From Candidatus Aquicultor primus (lineage in GTDB: Bacteria; Actinomycetota; Aquicultoria; Aquicultorales; Aquicultoraceae), in NCBI GenBank assembly GCA_001767575.1, contig MELI01000105.1:1-7559 (forward strand): a stretch of DNA of 7,559 bases. Reading direction: 5' to 3'. The translations under genes were made by a program, and so were the position numbers. Positions 1 through 5,492 of this stretch are shown in pieces; the stretch's first letter is position 1, and every line of letters begins with the position of its first letter. The notes under the pieces were generated by a model. The model ran no database searches. It worked only from the letters and a program-made list of their open reading frames with translations, and was not told where the DNA came from.

Positions 1-49
1 CTTCGAGTTTCTCCCGAGGCATGGTTTCGGCTTCTTTGTTCCAGATCAT
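1..49 (-). CDS. Phenylacetate-CoA ligase family protein, N-terminal fragment (runs off left edge)
   Basis: Only the first 16 codons are present. They translate from ATG at 49 as MIWNKEAETMPREKLE. The pattern of an aromatic/Trp-Asn start followed by E-x-M-x-R-E-x-L-E is what I recall at the N-terminus of Gram-positive and archaeal phenylacetate-CoA ligases, which are ATP-dependent adenylate-forming enzymes that activate aryl acids to CoA thioesters. A GAGGGAG ribosome site (56-62) lies 6 nt before this ATG. A GTG codon directly upstream (50-52) would leave only 3 nt, so the ATG is preferred. No catalytic residues are visible, because the AMP-binding motifs would lie outside the window. The family call therefore rests on a short similarity and could also fit a related adenylate-forming enzyme such as a coenzyme F390 synthetase-like protein. 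Confidence 0.6.
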   Translation of the reverse strand, partial: MIWNKEAETMPREKLE

Positions 50-124
50 CACGTGCTCCCTCGCTGATTTATTTTTTTAACAGTGACCAACTAAAGCGCT
101 GGTCGTCCCCCCTGTGGTTACTTA

Positions 125-154
125 TATATAATAGCGAATATATCCGGCTGTCGC
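125..154 (-). promoter_or_regulatory. Weak candidate promoter for the left-edge ligase gene
   Basis: Read on the minus strand, GCGACA (149-154) is followed after 18 nt by TATATA (125-130), within a very AT-rich stretch. The -35 matches TTGACA at 4 of 6 positions. It would give a leader of roughly 70 nt before the ATG at 49. The alternative is read-through from vanW, whose stop lies only about 150 nt upstream. This is a pattern match only. Confidence 0.25.
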
Positions 155-174
155 CAGGTGGTTTGCTCTGATGA

Positions 175-209
175 GGCTCAAGTTTGGCTTCTCAGGCCGC
201 TATTGAGCC
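175..209. repeat. Inverted repeat overlapping the vanW stop codon
   Basis: GGCTCAA (175-181) and TTGAGCC (203-209) are perfect 7-bp complements separated by 21 nt, and the loop holds a further GGC/GCC pair (186-188 and 196-198). The hairpin spans the TAG stop of the vanW gene (200-202). No T-tract follows on the minus strand, so it is not a classical intrinsic terminator. It could be an attenuating or mRNA-protecting 3' hairpin. Confidence 0.35.
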
Positions 210-2071
210 GCCGGCTGGGCCGGTACGGGCTGGCGCGGCTCCGAAGTCTGTATAGGAGGCTGCGTCGTTGGCGGTGTCGAAGGCGGCGTTTTTTCGGGCG
301 GCGGCGTTATGGCCGCTTCCTTCGTGCCGACTCTTATTACTGCGGTTTTCGGTTTATAACGGCTGAAAAACTTTTCTTCTTTGACGACCTTACCATCGAT
401 TTTTGTTATCCTTTTGACGGTAACGTCCCGCCCGGGAGAGCCGTGATCTTTGACCTTGGTAACGCCTTTGGTTAGGGTCGCATCATCCTCATACTTGGTC
501 GGATATGTCTTATAGTTGCTCGGCGCGCTCGTCGTATACGCGACTTCGACACCCCGGCTCGTACTATAGAAAGTTATAGTTAGCGTGCTGGAGCTCGCGT
601 TGGCCTTTATCAACATATAGTATTTGGTGTTGTTCTTGAACTTGAGGTCGGGACCGCCATAAGAGACCGTGGCATCGCGCCCGGTCGGGTAATGGCTGAT
701 GAACAGGCTGTGGTTGCTCCGTTCGACCACCTCGTATCCTCCGAAAAAGATCGTGTTGAACAGCGTTGTGGCGACTTGGCATACACCGCCTCCAAGCGAT
801 GGCTGTAGCTCGCCGTTGATAATAGCAGGTGCCTCTTGGTAGCCTTTGCTCGCGGTTCGAGGACCGATATTGCCGTTGAACGAGAAGGTCTCATCGGGAG
901 CCAGAATTATCCCGTCGAGTTCGCCGGCGAGTGTCTTGATGTTGTGCACCCTGGAAGTCTGCGATGCGTTGTAATGCGTTGTATAGCTCGAGACTTTCTC
1001 TTTAATGCCCATACCTTTAGCATCTTCAGTCGTGAGTTTCGGCTCCGCTACTTCGGTCACAAGTATTGCCTGCCGGTTGTCGCCGGTCTTGCTCGCTTCG
1101 AGCATCCCCTCGATTGCCTTTTTGACGTCGACCTTGACGCCGTTTTCACTGGGAACGATGGTAACGGTATCCTCTACTATCTCAAATTGGGCGTCTTTCG
1201 GCTCGCTCGCTATATTTGCCGTCAGCTTTTCAATCTCTAGCGCAGCCTTGTCGCTGTCGAAATCGACATCGAGGCTCCAGAGTGCACCCTCCCGCACTTT
1301 CTTAAACGACATCCAGTCGATGATTTGCTCTTCGGTTATGGTCCAGGTCTCCTGCTTGTATGTCAGCTCCAACGGCGCATCTATCATCTGCACGACCATG
1401 TTTTTAGCCTCGACGAGCGCGTCCTCGTGTATGTCGGGTTTTTGCGTTTTGATCGGAACCGCAACGCTTGGTTTCTCGGGATCCCCGAAGGCGGTCAATA
1501 TCCGCGTCTCCAAAACATTCCGGGCGACCGTTAAGCCGTTCTTGCTATTCGCGATGAGTACCTTTCCCTCGACTATCTTTATCTCCGCGTCTTCAGCCGG
1601 CTGATCGACCTCATTTGCGACCTTGGCCATAAACGCTTCGAACTTGGCGTCCTCGCTGTCGAAGACGGGTGCCAGCTCTGTTTTGTCAAACCACAGGCTC
1701 ATCCGAGTCTGCGTATCTTTAAAAACGCTGCCGGTACGCCCTAACGCAAAAGCGCTCTCCACCGTCGCGTCGATGTCTACTTTGACCCCGAGCTTAGCCG
1801 GTGACGCAACCCATTTCTTGCCGGTATAGAATACGTTGACGTCTCGTCCTTCGAGCTCTTTCGCCAGTTTGCCTATCTTGTCCGCGGCAGCATCTTTTGT
1901 CTGGCCGCCCAGGGATAAGCCGCTGACACTTACGTTCCGGTGGATCTTGTTGGCGTATAACGTCGCGTCGGCAATCCCAAGCCCGACTACCGATACGATG
2001 ATTAATGCGCCCACTATGAGGCTAATCTTGAGCCAAGTTTTTTTAAGCGCCTGCTTCAATTTCTCTTTCAA
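200..2071 (-). CDS. VanW family protein with N-terminal membrane anchor and C-terminal G5 domain
   Basis: A 623-residue envelope protein. Residues 1-13 are Lys-rich and cytoplasmic, residues 15-36 form one membrane segment, and the rest should be extracytoplasmic. Residues about 60-340 hold two YoaR/PG_binding_4-like regions, alternating strands and helices typical of proteins preceding VanW domains. The VanW domain follows (about 355-490) with its hallmark GGGVCQVATTLFN (427-439, Cys431) and the stretch NHSLFISHYPTGRDAT. Residues about 515-585 resemble a G5 domain (GSPGRDVTV...IDGKVVKEE), a module linked to cell-wall sugar or peptidoglycan binding. A Pro/Thr/Gln-rich tail of about 38 residues ends the protein. 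The start is TTG, with AGAGGA (2078-2083) 6 nt upstream. It is last in a run with DUF881-Sbp-DUF881 genes, starting 33 nt after the previous stop. VanW was named from vancomycin-resistance clusters, but its activity is unknown; here a wall-remodelling or wall-binding role is more likely than resistance. Confidence 0.9.
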   Translation of the reverse strand: MKEKLKQALKKTWLKISLIVGALIIVSVVGLGIADATLYANKIHRNVSVSGLSLGGQTKDAAADKIGKLAKELEGRDVNVFYTGKKWVASPAKLGVKVDIDATVESAFALGRTGSVFKDTQTRMSLWFDKTELAPVFDSEDAKFEAFMAKVANEVDQPAEDAEIKIVEGKVLIANSKNGLTVARNVLETRILTAFGDPEKPSVAVPIKTQKPDIHEDALVEAKNMVVQMIDAPLELTYKQETWTITEEQIIDWMSFKKVREGALWSLDVDFDSDKAALEIEKLTANIASEPKDAQFEIVEDTVTIVPSENGVKVDVKKAIEGMLEASKTGDNRQAILVTEVAEPKLTTEDAKGMGIKEKVSSYTTHYNASQTSRVHNIKTLAGELDGIILAPDETFSFNGNIGPRTASKGYQEAPAIINGELQPSLGGGVCQVATTLFNTIFFGGYEVVERSNHSLFISHYPTGRDATVSYGGPDLKFKNNTKYYMLIKANASSSTLTITFYSTSRGVEVAYTTSAPSNYKTYPTKYEDDATLTKGVTKVKDHGSPGRDVTVKRITKIDGKVVKEEKFFSRYKPKTAVIRVGTKEAAITPPPEKTPPSTPPTTQPPIQTSEPRQPVPAQPAAQ

Positions 2072-2077
2072 TTTGAT

Positions 2078-2083
2078 TCCTCT
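2078..2083 (-). promoter_or_regulatory. Ribosome binding site fixing the TTG start of the VanW gene
   Basis: AGAGGA on the minus strand, 6 nt before the TTG at 2071. No in-frame ATG precedes the Lys-rich N-terminus, and the next codons give a normal positively charged leader before the membrane segment, so TTG is the credible start. Confidence 0.6.
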
Positions 2084-2104
2084 GCTCCACTTCAGCTTCT
2101 TACA

Positions 2105-2809
2105 CTACTTGTTGCTCACCTTTTTCGACGAAGCCGCATTTATCTTGATCTCAGCATCTTTCGTTATATACAAAGATACGCCCGTGAGCGAACTAAGCTT
2201 ATCGCGAATCCCTCCGGGGATTACAAGCGCATCGTGTATAACCTCAGGATTTCCTATCGCCAACACCTCATACGGTGCCGCTACCTGCTTCTGGTTTATA
2301 AATATAGCCTCTTGCGTCTCCGATATGCCGGTCGCGGCGACGATTCTTATCCCATTAATAGATATCGCCTCCGCGCCGCCGACGCGCAGCTCAGTGATGA
2401 TATCCACCATATCGTAAGCTCTGAGCGTCGCATCCTCATCGGTCACGAGCGCCTTGATTCCGGGCCCGTAGACCTTCGTCAAACCGGCTATGATTTTAAG
2501 GTTGTTCAGGTTTTTCGAGGATTCCGTCATTACCTCGGCGCTATTATTGCTCGCCTGCTCGATTTTGAACAACTGGAGGCGCAAATCGGCGGCCTCGACC
2601 CTGAGCGTATTTATCTCACCGTCGAGTTTGCTCACGATTTGCGTCAGGTCGGATTCCGTCGCATTTTGCAGCGCTTGAGTCGCCGATTGGTGAACGCGCA
2701 GCTGCGTCACGATTAATATGCCGAGCAACATAGTTACGGCGGCAATCGCTATCTGAGTCCGCTTTGCCTGGCTATTTAGAGCTGTGATAAAGCTACGAAA
2801 ATATTTCAA
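2105..2809 (-). CDS. DUF881 family membrane protein (second copy, downstream of Sbp)
   Basis: A 234-residue protein of the YlxW/YlxX-like DUF881 family. Residues about 17-37 form a membrane helix, about 40-95 a heptad-like coiled coil (LDGEINTLRVEAADLRLQL), and about 100-225 the extracytoplasmic DUF881 domain. Family-typical stretches include TKVYGPGIKALVTD, ITELRVGGAEAISINGIRI and the later AIGNPEV. The start is TTG at 2809 (first residues MKYFRS). A GGGAG ribosome site lies 9 nt upstream, inside the end of the preceding sbp gene, so only 6 nt separate the two genes and translation is probably coupled. Bacillus homologues lie in the division/envelope region next to ftsA, but no biochemical activity is established. 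The C-terminus ends in a Ser/Lys-rich tail. I infer a structural role in an envelope complex with Sbp and the other DUF881 protein. Confidence 0.88.
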   Translation of the reverse strand: MKYFRSFITALNSQAKRTQIAIAAVTMLLGILIVTQLRVHQSATQALQNATESDLTQIVSKLDGEINTLRVEAADLRLQLFKIEQASNNSAEVMTESSKNLNNLKIIAGLTKVYGPGIKALVTDEDATLRAYDMVDIITELRVGGAEAISINGIRIVAATGISETQEAIFINQKQVAAPYEVLAIGNPEVIHDALVIPGGIRDKLSSLTGVSLYITKDAEIKINAASSKKVSNK

Positions 2810-2815
2810 CGCCCG

Positions 2816-3154
2816 TTACTCCCAGTGACGCTTCTGAAAATAATGTCTCCGCACAAGTGCGAGATTCTGGAACAAGCGCACGCCAAACGCGACCACCGCT
2901 GCGAGATAAAGGTCTATCCCCAGACGGTCGCCGAGAAAGACGATAAACGCCGCGAGCAAAGTGTTGCTAAAGAACCCAGTGAAGAACAATTTATCGTTAA
3001 ATTTCATTTCGAGGCTCGCCCTCAAGCCGCCAATGGCGCTATCGAGAGCCGCCAACACCGCAATACCGAGGTATTTCGAGTAGACAGGCGGTATGGGGAT
3101 GTTCAACACTAGTCCGAGCGCTATTCCGGCAAGTAGTCCAATAAGAGGCAGCAT
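2816..3154 (-). CDS. sbp: Small basic protein Sbp (DUF1290 family)
   Basis: A 112-residue integral membrane protein. About three to four hydrophobic segments are visible (roughly 2-20, 28-46, 58-76 and 80-98). The family-defining region is YLGIAVLAALDSAIGGLRA followed by FNDKLFFTGFFSNTLLAAF, and the C-terminus is strongly basic (RRHYFQKRHWE). This is the DUF1290/Sbp family, found beside ftsA-ftsZ in Bacillus and between two DUF881 genes in Actinobacteria. Its function is not known. The ATG at 3154 directly abuts the TAG of the upstream DUF881 gene (zero gap). It is preceded at 7 nt by a near-consensus AAGGAGG (3162-3168), the best ribosome site in the window, which suggests high or tightly coupled translation. 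The length fits the family. Confidence 0.92.
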   Translation of the reverse strand: MLPLIGLLAGIALGLVLNIPIPPVYSKYLGIAVLAALDSAIGGLRASLEMKFNDKLFFTGFFSNTLLAAFIVFLGDRLGIDLYLAAVVAFGVRLFQNLALVRRHYFQKRHWE

Positions 3155-3883
3155 CTAGTCGCCTCCTTCAACAACCTTTGCATTTTCAATCAACAAACCA
3201 CCTTTATAAGCGGGGATAACTATATCGTCTCTTTGTTCGATCTTTTTTACCAAACCATAGTAATCAGCGATTTCATTTAGAAGTTGCCGCGATTTCTCAT
3301 CCGCATTCAGGGCTTTTGCAAGCTTTTCGGAATCGCCTACCGCCTGAATCTTAAACGGGGAGACCAGCCGCGTCGAATTGACTAAGACCGTGCCGCCGGC
3401 GCAACGAATAGACGATAACGACATCAGCCTCTGCCCGTTGACGGATACTGCTTGTGCCCCTCCCGACCATAGACTATTGACGACTGTACGCAGGTCGTAG
3501 TCGTGGATGACATAATTATTCGGGTCCCCGTCTTTCGGATACTGGGGGCTGTCCGCAAGCGTTACAATCACGCCTCGGCCCGTAGCCGGTACCAAGCCCG
3601 TGGCCTTTCGCGTCTGCTCGAGCTCGTTCGTATAGGCCGATAGCATCCCCTCGTTCTTCGCAGCGATTTTCTCGTAATTCTGGATTTGAGCCCTGTCAGT
3701 CTCAATCTGTTTCTTGAGTGCGTCTCTGTCGGTCTCGAGCTGCCGGACTTTTCTTATTAAATCTTCTTTACGCGGCGCGTTGAGAGCCTGCTGATACTTC
3801 TGCTGTGTATTAAAAGACGTCGCTAATAATAGGCCAAGAACTAGATAGACTAAGACCAGCGATATATGCCAATTACGTTTCAA
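3155..3883 (-). CDS. DUF881 family membrane protein (first copy, operon leader)
   Basis: A 242-residue protein from a TTG at 3883 (MKRNWHIS). A longer reading frame reaches an ATG at 3994, but that extension of 37 residues is not family-like. AGGTGGAG (3891-3898) sits 7 nt before the TTG, so the short form is preferred. Residues about 6-24 form one membrane helix, 27-95 a coiled coil (LIRKVRQLETDRDALKKQI), and about 98-225 the DUF881 domain, with GLVPATGRGVIVTLADS, the NNYVIHDYDLRTVVNSLWSGGAQAVSVNGQ region (split here into its DLRTVVNSLWSGGA and SVNGQR cores), and a C-terminal DIVIPAYKG. It differs clearly from the copy downstream of sbp, so the two are old paralogues rather than a recent duplication. 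It heads a four-gene run (DUF881, Sbp, DUF881, VanW). The function is unknown; an envelope role next to division or wall machinery is inferred from context. Confidence 0.88.
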   Translation of the reverse strand: MKRNWHISLVLVYLVLGLLLATSFNTQQKYQQALNAPRKEDLIRKVRQLETDRDALKKQIETDRAQIQNYEKIAAKNEGMLSAYTNELEQTRKATGLVPATGRGVIVTLADSPQYPKDGDPNNYVIHDYDLRTVVNSLWSGGAQAVSVNGQRLMSLSSIRCAGGTVLVNSTRLVSPFKIQAVGDSEKLAKALNADEKSRQLLNEIADYYGLVKKIEQRDDIVIPAYKGGLLIENAKVVEGGD

Positions 3884-3890
3884 ACCAACA

Positions 3891-3898
3891 CTCCACCT
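3891..3898 (-). promoter_or_regulatory. Ribosome binding site selecting the TTG start at 3883
   Basis: AGGTGGAG on the minus strand, 7 nt before the TTG. It argues against the longer reading from ATG at 3994, whose extra N-terminus (Tyr/Arg-rich, no signal character) is unlike the family. Confidence 0.65.
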
Positions 3899-3978
3899 GA
3901 ACTTGATATTACACCAGTATATACGATAATAAGGGCGCGTAGAATATACTATGACCAGTATTCCCCTAAAACCTTGAC

Positions 3979-4016
3979 GGCTAATGCCCGGCACGATTTG
4001 GACACGGGCTTCAGCC
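3979..4016. repeat. Two-part inverted repeat (possible leader hairpin or operator)
   Basis: GGCT (3979-3982) pairs with AGCC (4013-4016), and GCCCG (3986-3990) pairs with CGGGC (4005-4009). A symmetric 3x3 internal loop (AAT/TTC) lies between the stems, and the apical loop is 14 nt. It sits about 100-130 nt upstream of the DUF881 start and about 250 nt upstream of the zinc-ribbon start. It could be a hairpin in either leader or a protein-binding dyad. No known riboswitch consensus was recognised. Confidence 0.35.
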
Positions 4017-4192
4017 TACGAATTCCTGCAGGTTATCATACCGGCACACGGGTTCGAGATGGTGCATGTCGACTAAACCAACTAAACCTGGACTTATTTT
4101 AACTGCAAATATTTTTATTGGGAATAAGTTTCGAGGTCGATAAGTCGGTTAATAAGCGCCTGGTTGCCCCGCTTTATTGAACTTGGCCTGCG

Positions 4193-4232
4193 GGCAAGCC
4201 CGAATCTGCTAATATATTTTATAAAGCTTGCC
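4193..4232. repeat. 7-bp inverted repeat flanking an AT-rich core upstream of the zinc-ribbon gene
   Basis: GGCAAGC (4193-4199) and GCTTGCC (4226-4232) are perfect complements 26 nt apart. Between them lies TAATATATTTTATAA (4210-4224), which contains -10-like hexamers. The second arm is about 35 nt before the TTG start at 4268. The layout would suit an operator around a promoter core or a leader hairpin, but no good -35 was found. Confidence 0.3.
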
Positions 4233-4267
4233 TCGAGGATACACCGAACAGCAAAGGGGTCGCCGGT

Positions 4268-4531
4268 TTGAACATCAACAGTCACACCGATACATATGTG
4301 ATAAAAATCCACTGCTCGCGCTGTAACGAGTACCTCTATAAATACCGCAAGCGCTCGAACGGGGCGCTCGTCAAATGCCACGCCGACCGGATTATGGAAG
4401 ACGCCACTCGGGGCGACCTCAAATGCCCGAAATGCGGCCGGGAATTCGCCCGCTACAAAATGATAAAGAACAAGCCGGCGCAGAAAATAATCCGCGGCCG
4501 CGTCTACGTCAAAGGCCACTTAAAAAGATAA
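4268..4531 (+). CDS. Small zinc-ribbon protein of unknown function
   Basis: An 87-residue basic protein starting at TTG (4268), 8 nt after AAAGGGG (4253-4259). It holds CxxC at Cys16/Cys19, a lone Cys37 followed by His38, and CPKCG at Cys53/Cys56, enough for one rubredoxin-like zinc-ribbon site with Cys37 or His38 as an extra or alternative ligand. The C-terminal third is Lys/Arg-rich (MIKNKPAQKIIRGRVYVKGH) and could contact nucleic acid. No membrane segment or signal peptide is present. I do not recognise a named family, although the N-terminal CSRCNEYLYKYRK core and the C-terminal KIIRGRVYVK resemble small conserved zinc-ribbon proteins of anaerobic bacteria. It stands alone on the plus strand, between two minus-strand blocks, with a strong hairpin 20 nt after the stop, so it is probably monocistronic. 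A reading frame on the opposite strand (4115-4519) is a shadow. Confidence 0.8.
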   Translation: MNINSHTDTYVIKIHCSRCNEYLYKYRKRSNGALVKCHADRIMEDATRGDLKCPKCGREFARYKMIKNKPAQKIIRGRVYVKGHLKR

Positions 4532-4540
4532 TACCCGCTC

Positions 4541-4590
4541 GATAAAGAGTACAGGCGGGCTTTTAGCCCGCCTAGCCCGCCTGTTTTATC
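4541..4590. terminator. Probable bidirectional terminator between convergent genes
   Basis: ACAGGCGGGC (4551-4560) pairs perfectly with GCCCGCCTGT (4575-4584), and outer GATAAA (4541-4546) can pair with TTTATC (4585-4590) around a small mismatch. An inner second copy of GCCCGCCT (4566-4573) gives an alternative tighter hairpin with a 5-nt loop. It is GC-rich and lies between the stop of the zinc-ribbon gene (4531) and the stop of the SHOCT gene (4601). A short T-rich stretch follows on the plus strand and a CTCTTTAT stretch on the minus strand, so it can serve both directions. Confidence 0.75.
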
Positions 4591-4600
4591 GTTCGGCTCA

Positions 4601-4846
4601 CTAACCCTCGAGCTCACGTTTCTTGGCCGTGTATTCTTCGGTATCTATTTCACCGCGCGCGTAGCGCTCTTTCAATATGTCGAGTGCCTTGTTGCCTCCA
4701 GGTTCACGAGACGGAGCAGCACCGCCGCTACTCAACACCTTTACAAGATATACGATGCCTGCGATAAAGAGACCCCAAAACAGGACCATAACGAACAACA
4801 TGAACACTCCGCCGAAGCCGAAACCTCCATCCCATCCCCACATCAT
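4601..4846 (-). CDS. Small SHOCT-domain membrane protein
   Basis: About 81 residues. The N-terminus is Gly/Trp/Phe-rich (MMWGWDGGFGFGG) and is followed by a hydrophobic helix (about residues 15-38: VFMLFVMVLFWGLFIAGIVY). After a Gly/Ala/Ser/Pro linker, the C-terminus is a clear SHOCT motif: ALDILKERYARGEIDTEEY followed by AKKRELEG. SHOCT (short C-terminal domain) occurs at the ends of many small membrane proteins and is thought to mediate oligomerisation or protein contacts; no enzyme activity is expected. Three consecutive starts are possible (GTG 4849, ATG 4846, ATG 4843). AGGTGA (4853-4858) lies 6 nt before the ATG at 4846, which I choose. It lies 148 nt beyond the yajQ stop and may have its own promoter in that gap. 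Confidence 0.85.
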   Translation of the reverse strand: MMWGWDGGFGFGGVFMLFVMVLFWGLFIAGIVYLVKVLSSGGAAPSREPGGNKALDILKERYARGEIDTEEYTAKKRELEG

Positions 4847-4935
4847 CACGCTTCACCTCTCTTTAAGCGCGGCCTTCACTCAACCGCTAACCTTTATCTA
4901 CCCGCTGGGAGATATAATCTAAACCAAACACCAAA

Positions 4936-4963
4936 GACGCCGGGCTTAAGGATTTTACGCCGG
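4936..4963. repeat. Direct repeat ACGCCGGG, 20-bp period
   Basis: ACGCCGGG occurs at 4936-4943 and again at 4956-4963, exactly 20 bp (about two helical turns) apart, in the gap between yajQ and the SHOCT gene. It could be a pair of same-face protein-binding half sites or coincidence in GC-rich sequence. Confidence 0.25.
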
Positions 4964-4994
4964 GTATTGAGGTGCGGTCAATTGCCGTGATGGG

Positions 4995-5492
4995 TTAACG
5001 GTAGTTGATGAACTGCAGCGGGATGCCGAAGTCGTGCTCTTTTACCGCCTGGATGACCGCTTGAAGGTCGTCTCTTACCTTTCCGCTGACACGAACTTTA
5101 GTTCCCTCGATGGCTACCTGTACCTTTAGTTTAAGGCTCTTGATAAATTTGTTGATTTCGCGCGCGATTTCGATATCGATTCCCTGCTGAATCGTCGCCA
5201 CCTGGCGCAGCGTTCCCCCGGAAGCAGGTTCCGGATTCTTGTATTGCAGGGACTTGATGTCTAGGCTGCGGCGAATCATTTTTGTGTGGAGCACATCGTT
5301 GACGCTGCGAAGTTTATAGTCATCGTCGGCGTCGATAATGACCTGTGCCTCAGTCTTATTCCAGGTGATGGCACACTTCGTGCCTTTGAAATCGTAACGC
5401 GTCGATATCTCCTTGTTCGCCTGGTTGACTGCGTTATCGACCTCTTGCAGGTCTATCTCCGAGACTATGTCGAAAGAGCTATCTTTTGCCAT
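4995..5492 (-). CDS. yajQ: YajQ family nucleotide-binding protein
   Basis: A 165-residue cytoplasmic protein, matching the usual family length of about 160-165. Both ends carry strong family signatures: FDIVSEIDLQEVDNAVNQ followed by ISTRYDFKGTK at residues about 7-38, and HDFGIPLQFINYR at the C-terminus. The family has two ferredoxin-like halves. Members bind nucleotides, and the Xanthomonas and Pseudomonas homologues bind cyclic di-GMP and act with a transcription factor; whether this one does cannot be read from sequence. The ATG at 5492 has AAGAGGAG a few nt upstream, within the last codons of rodZ. The two genes overlap by 14 nt, so they are almost certainly cotranscribed and translationally coupled. 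No clear hairpin plus T-tract follows the stop. Confidence 0.95.
   Translation of the reverse strand: MAKDSSFDIVSEIDLQEVDNAVNQANKEISTRYDFKGTKCAITWNKTEAQVIIDADDDYKLRSVNDVLHTKMIRRSLDIKSLQYKNPEPASGGTLRQVATIQQGIDIEIAREINKFIKSLKLKVQVAIEGTKVRVSGKVRDDLQAVIQAVKEHDFGIPLQFINYR

Larger units (their letters stand above)
3884..4267. other. Divergent intergenic region with several dyads, no gene seen
   Basis: These 384 nt lie between the leftward DUF881 operon and the rightward zinc-ribbon gene and must hold both promoters. I see no credible protein or tRNA. The contents are AT-rich blocks with several TATATT/TATACT-like hexamers at 3905-3960, a two-part dyad at 3979-4016, the palindrome CCTGCAGG at 4025-4032, a tandem ACTAAACC at about 4072-4088, an AT-rich stretch at 4093-4135, and a 7-bp inverted repeat enclosing TAATATATTTTATAA at 4193-4232. 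No hexamer pair has a convincing -35, so I do not place the promoters. Confidence 0.6.

Noticed and set aside
85..104. GACCA...TGGTC dyad in the left intergenic region as a terminator
   Set aside because: The stem is only 5 bp, and the T-run lies on the wrong side for plus-strand termination; on the minus strand A residues follow.
1005..1604. 199-residue plus-strand reading frame opposite the VanW gene
   Set aside because: Ser/Ala/Leu-rich shadow of a well-supported gene; no ribosome site or domain recognised.
200..2071. Reading the VanW gene as an antibiotic resistance determinant
   Set aside because: No vanHAX ligase or dipeptidase genes are nearby, and VanW-domain proteins are common in susceptible Gram-positive bacteria; context points to wall biology.
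3884..3994. N-terminal extension of the first DUF881 protein to an ATG at 3994
   Set aside because: The extra 37 residues are not family-like, while the TTG at 3883 has AGGTGGAG at 7 nt and directly precedes the membrane helix.
4045..4065. GGGTTCGAG resembling a tRNA T-loop
   Set aside because: The flanking 5-base arms do not pair, and no acceptor, anticodon or D arm fits on either strand.
4115..4519. 134-residue reading frame on the minus strand opposite the zinc-ribbon gene
   Set aside because: It is the antisense of a gene with a clear cysteine pattern and ribosome site; the protein has no recognisable domain and no sensible start context.
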